From Oscillospiraceae bacterium (GTDB taxonomy: Bacteria; Bacillota; Clostridia; Saccharofermentanales; Saccharofermentanaceae): a stretch of DNA of 18,259 nucleotides. Below, one piece after another: positions 15,778 through 18,259 of this stretch (positions are counted from its first letter, which is position 1; the number at the start of each line of letters is the position of its first letter). The notes under the pieces were generated by a model. The model was given only the letters and a program-made list of their open reading frames with translations, was not told the DNA's origin and did not search any database. The stretch spans positions 1-18,259 of the forward strand of contig CADBNJ010000181.1 in assembly GCA_902795955.1 (NCBI GenBank), given 5' to 3'. A program made the translations under genes and the position numbers.

Positions 15778-15786
15778 ATTAAACCA
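15778..15786 (-). promoter_or_regulatory. Extended -10 promoter of nadK-argR-recN, predicted leaderless
   Basis: The minus strand reads TGGTTTAAT (15786-15778): TGn plus a 5/6 -10, followed by 6 nt (ATGCAT) and the ATG at 15771. No convincing -35 is present (TGTATT at 17-bp spacing, 2/6), so activity would depend on the extended -10. It lies in the 39-bp gap after dxs. Confidence 0.5.
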
Positions 15787-15816
15787 TTAATCTGAATAAA
15801 AATACAGTGCTGAGAG

Positions 15817-17688
15817 TCATTTTTTGTTCAATATCCTGTTGAAGATGCTCTCTGAATCTATACCTGCGATCTCCCTCTGCCTCTCAACGGATGCGGCACT
15901 TATCATGTCATCCTCAACGGCTATTGGCGTAACCTTGATGCCCGGAGCGATCTTCTGGAGTTCGTTGCGGATCGCCTCTCCTGCTCCTCCGGACAAAACG
16001 CCTTCCTCGCAAACATATACTCCGGAAGCCTTACCGATCAAGCTGATCAGAGCCTCGGAAGGAACGGGCTTAACAAGCGACAGATTTATGTGCTTGCCGT
16101 AAAGCCCCGCTTTCGCGAGTCTTGAATAAGCAATCTCGCACTCCCTGCACATCACCCCAACAGATATGAGAGCATAGTCATTGCCGTTATCAGCAACAAG
16201 GTGCGGGAGTACGCACTCAGACGGATCGCCGTACAGTGCATTGCCGTAATCAGAAGAACCTCTCGGATATCTGACGGCGCAAGGGCCGTTGATCTCATTT
16301 ATGCAGTAATGAAGGATATTCCTGAGGTCGTCGTAATCCCTTGCGGCGAATAAAGTCATCGACGGCATGGAATTCATGAACGAGATATCCCTGAGTCCGT
16401 GATGAGTATGTCCGTCATGGCCGACAAATCCTGCCCTGTCGATCGCGAAAACAACATGATTATTCATGAAGCAGCAATCGTGAACGATCTCATCATATGC
16501 CCTCTGAAGGAAAGATGAATATATGGCAACAACAGGAATGAATCCCGATATTGCCAGGCCCGATGCCATCGTCACACAGTGCTCTTCGGCTATTCCGCAG
16601 TCAAAAAACCTCTTTTTGTACTGCGCTGCAAATTCCGTAAGTCCCGTACCCATTGCCATGGCAGCACAGACGGCTACGATCTTGTCATTATGCGAAGCCT
16701 CGTCGATAATCGCCTTGCCGAACGCCGTGGTGAAAGTCTCCTTGCCCGACGGCACTACGCCCTTATCAAGGTCAAAGGGTCCGACTCCGTGATAATCAGA
16801 GGGATGCTCTTCTGCAAATCTGTAGCCTTTGCCCTTGGAAGTCGCGACGTGAATGAGAACAGGATCCGCGATATCTTTGACGGCGTTGAACGTATCGATC
16901 ATCGTCTCGATATCATGCCCGTCAACAGGTCCGTAATACACGATCCCAAGGTCCTCGAATATGGACGGAGTCTTCCTGTACGTAATAAATCGGAACCAGT
17001 CCTTGATAGCCAGTATAAACCTGATCAGGGGCCCGCCTATCAGCGGTATCTTCTTGAGGAATGATTCCGTCGACCTCTTGGCTTTGATATATCCGCGCTT
17101 TGTTCTTATCTTTGCAAGATGCTTGGATAAGCCTCCGACATTCTTATCGATGCTCATCTCGTTATCGTTAAGTATAACGATCATCTTCGTCTTGGATATT
17201 CCGAGATCGTTAATGCCTTCCAGTGCAAGTCCTCCCGTCAGAGCGCCGTCACCGATCACAGCAACGACGTAATTATCATCCCCCTTGAGATCTCTTGCCC
17301 TGGCCATTCCAAGAGCCGCCGAGACTGATGTGCTTGAATGTCCCGTATCGAAAGCATCATACTTGCTCTCATTGATCCTGGGGAACCCGGACACTCCGCC
17401 TTCCTGCCTCAGCGTATCGAACTCCCCGAACCTGCCGGTCAGGAGCTTATAGGAATAAGTCTGATGTCCCACATCAAATACGATCTTGTCTTTCTCATAG
17501 TCAAATACAGTGCTCAGTGCGATCGTAAGTTCCACTGCACCGAGGCTGCTGGCAAGATGGCCGCCGTTGTTGGAGACTGTTCTCAATATCTTATCGCGCA
17601 GTTCGGACGCAAGCACCCGCCTGTCGTCAGCTGACATGTTGACGAGATCGAACTTGCTTATCTTAGGTCCCAAAAAACGGTATTCCAA
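15817..17688 (-). CDS. dxs: 1-deoxy-D-xylulose-5-phosphate synthase
   Basis: The 623-residue thiamine-diphosphate enzyme condenses pyruvate and glyceraldehyde 3-phosphate in the first step of the MEP isoprenoid pathway. Motifs are GGHLASSLGAVE (His44), DVGHQTY (72-78), the ThDP/metal motif GDGALTGG (146-153) ending in ILNDNEMS (Asn174 and Asn176), GPVDGH, CGIAEEH with the catalytic Glu, and AGFVGHDGHTHHG in place of the common GLVGADGxTHxG. The start is TTG at 17688, one base after the ispA stop. A GAGGT SD 8 nt upstream and the alignment of the N-terminus support it, and no nearby ATG fits. It is co-transcribed and coupled with ispA. Confidence 0.95.
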   Translation of the reverse strand: MEYRFLGPKISKFDLVNMSADDRRVLASELRDKILRTVSNNGGHLASSLGAVELTIALSTVFDYEKDKIVFDVGHQTYSYKLLTGRFGEFDTLRQEGGVSGFPRINESKYDAFDTGHSSTSVSAALGMARARDLKGDDNYVVAVIGDGALTGGLALEGINDLGISKTKMIVILNDNEMSIDKNVGGLSKHLAKIRTKRGYIKAKRSTESFLKKIPLIGGPLIRFILAIKDWFRFITYRKTPSIFEDLGIVYYGPVDGHDIETMIDTFNAVKDIADPVLIHVATSKGKGYRFAEEHPSDYHGVGPFDLDKGVVPSGKETFTTAFGKAIIDEASHNDKIVAVCAAMAMGTGLTEFAAQYKKRFFDCGIAEEHCVTMASGLAISGFIPVVAIYSSFLQRAYDEIVHDCCFMNNHVVFAIDRAGFVGHDGHTHHGLRDISFMNSMPSMTLFAARDYDDLRNILHYCINEINGPCAVRYPRGSSDYGNALYGDPSECVLPHLVADNGNDYALISVGVMCRECEIAYSRLAKAGLYGKHINLSLVKPVPSEALISLIGKASGVYVCEEGVLSGGAGEAIRNELQKIAPGIKVTPIAVEDDMISAASVERQREIAGIDSESIFNRILNKK

Positions 17689-17689
17689 T

Positions 17690-18259
17690 TCAGTTACCTC
17701 TGTTCCTGAGATAGCCGGTCAACTCACGGTATTCGTCAACGAACAGGCCGTCTTCCGCCATCTCATCAAGTATCCTGTGACACTTGTCTATCTCCTCATC
17801 GAGCTTGCCGCATGCCTCATCGTATCCGAGGAGCGTAACGAAAGTCGATTTGTTATCACGTTCATCCTTGCCGCAGCTCTTGCCGAGCGTATTGGCATCG
17901 GATGTTACATCAAGTATGTCATCTCTGATCTGGAAAGCAAGTCCTATGTGCTTTGCCAGCCTTCTCAAAAGGCAGGCATATCTGTCACTCTCCCCGCTGT
18001 TTTGATCGATACCCTTGATCAGATAATACGGGGTAACAACCGCGCTCTCGATCAGGGCTCCCGTCTTCTTCTCCTGAAGTTCATAGAGTCTGTCAAGACT
18101 GATGTCCTTGCCCTCGGAATCTATATCGATACTCTGACCGCCGATCATCCCGCTGATGCCTGCAAGCTCTGCGATCTTATAGGAAGCGTAGGAATACTGC
18201 GGTTTGGTCAGAGTGATCTTCATAAGGCGCTCCATCGCAGAATTGAGGAGCAGGTCACC
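17690..18259 (-). CDS. ispA: Polyprenyl (farnesyl/geranylgeranyl) diphosphate synthase, N-terminus outside the window
   Basis: The frame is open to the right edge (189 residues visible), so the Met at 18235 is internal: the codons before it read GDLLLNSA, the conserved segment just after the first Asp-rich motif in this family. Visible motifs are KKTGALIES, GGQSIDI (40-46 of the visible part) and the second Asp-rich motif FQIRDDILDV (DDILD at 113-117), followed by GKSCGKDERDNKSTF, typical of IspA. The first DDxxxxD, which helps set chain length, is not visible, so farnesyl versus geranylgeranyl product cannot be decided. Pairing with dxs is the standard isoprenoid operon arrangement in Clostridia. 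Confidence 0.92.
   Translation of the reverse strand, partial: GDLLLNSAMERLMKITLTKPQYSYASYKIAELAGISGMIGGQSIDIDSEGKDISLDRLYELQEKKTGALIESAVVTPYYLIKGIDQNSGESDRYACLLRRLAKHIGLAFQIRDDILDVTSDANTLGKSCGKDERDNKSTFVTLLGYDEACGKLDEEIDKCHRILDEMAEDGLFVDEYRELTGYLRNRGN

Noticed and set aside
18233..18235. Met at 18235 as the start of ispA
   Set aside because: The codons before it up to the window edge are open and match the conserved segment after the first Asp-rich motif, so the gene simply continues outside the window.

Overview
The window looks like a chromosomal housekeeping segment from a low-to-mid GC Gram-positive bacterium, most likely Clostridia in the broad sense (Lachnospiraceae/Ruminococcaceae-like). 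The basis is gene order and content: ispA-dxs-nadK-argR-recN, rny next to ymdB, lspA next to an rluD-type gene, and phoH-pgpH(yqfF)-ybeY-era-recO are typical Firmicutes/Clostridia blocks. The secreted CAP protein with tandem Tyr/Gly-rich repeats is also common in gut Clostridia. I see no mobile element, CRISPR array, tRNA or rRNA. The genus is not determinable by reading.

Layout, from the right edge in the direction of transcription (all minus strand except one gene). (1) ispA (5' part outside the window) and dxs make isoprenoid precursors and prenyl chains. (2) nadK-argR-recN form an overlapping operon with its own candidate promoter. (3) A lone plus-strand RluA-family pseudouridine synthase meets recN tail to tail with a 45-bp overlap and diverges from rny. 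(4) rny (RNase Y) has a near-consensus promoter, a leader with a Shine-Dalgarno (SD) sequence, and a strong intrinsic terminator. (5) ymdB (metallophosphodiesterase) has its own promoter. (6) lspA-rluD form an ATGA-overlapped pair. (7) phoH-pgpH-(ybeY-era)-recO-vanY form a tightly packed operon joining RNA/ribosome maturation, c-di-AMP turnover, recombination repair and peptidoglycan trimming. (8) A secreted CAP-domain protein starts at 1496 and runs off the left edge.

Two features stand out. First, YbeY (16S rRNA 3'-end/quality-control endonuclease) and Era (30S assembly GTPase) are one continuous 494-residue polypeptide. The dgkA and cdd genes that often separate them in relatives are absent. 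Second, five genes that begin transcription units (nadK, the plus-strand rluA-like gene, ymdB, lspA, phoH) have no visible SD. Each has a sigma-A type -10 element ending exactly 6 or 7 nt before the preferred ATG, which predicts leaderless mRNAs. Genes inside the operons, and the units headed by rny and the CAP gene, mostly do carry SD-like sequences; the ybeY-era start is a weak case. This mixed scheme also corrects several start codons. A third feature is an inverted repeat around the CAP-gene promoter whose downstream arm contains that gene's SD.

Much of the gene set concerns RNA and ribosome maturation: two pseudouridine synthases, YbeY-Era, PhoH and RNase Y. I found no gene cluster that looks like a wholly new multi-gene system; the novelty is in the fusion and in the transcription/translation signals.
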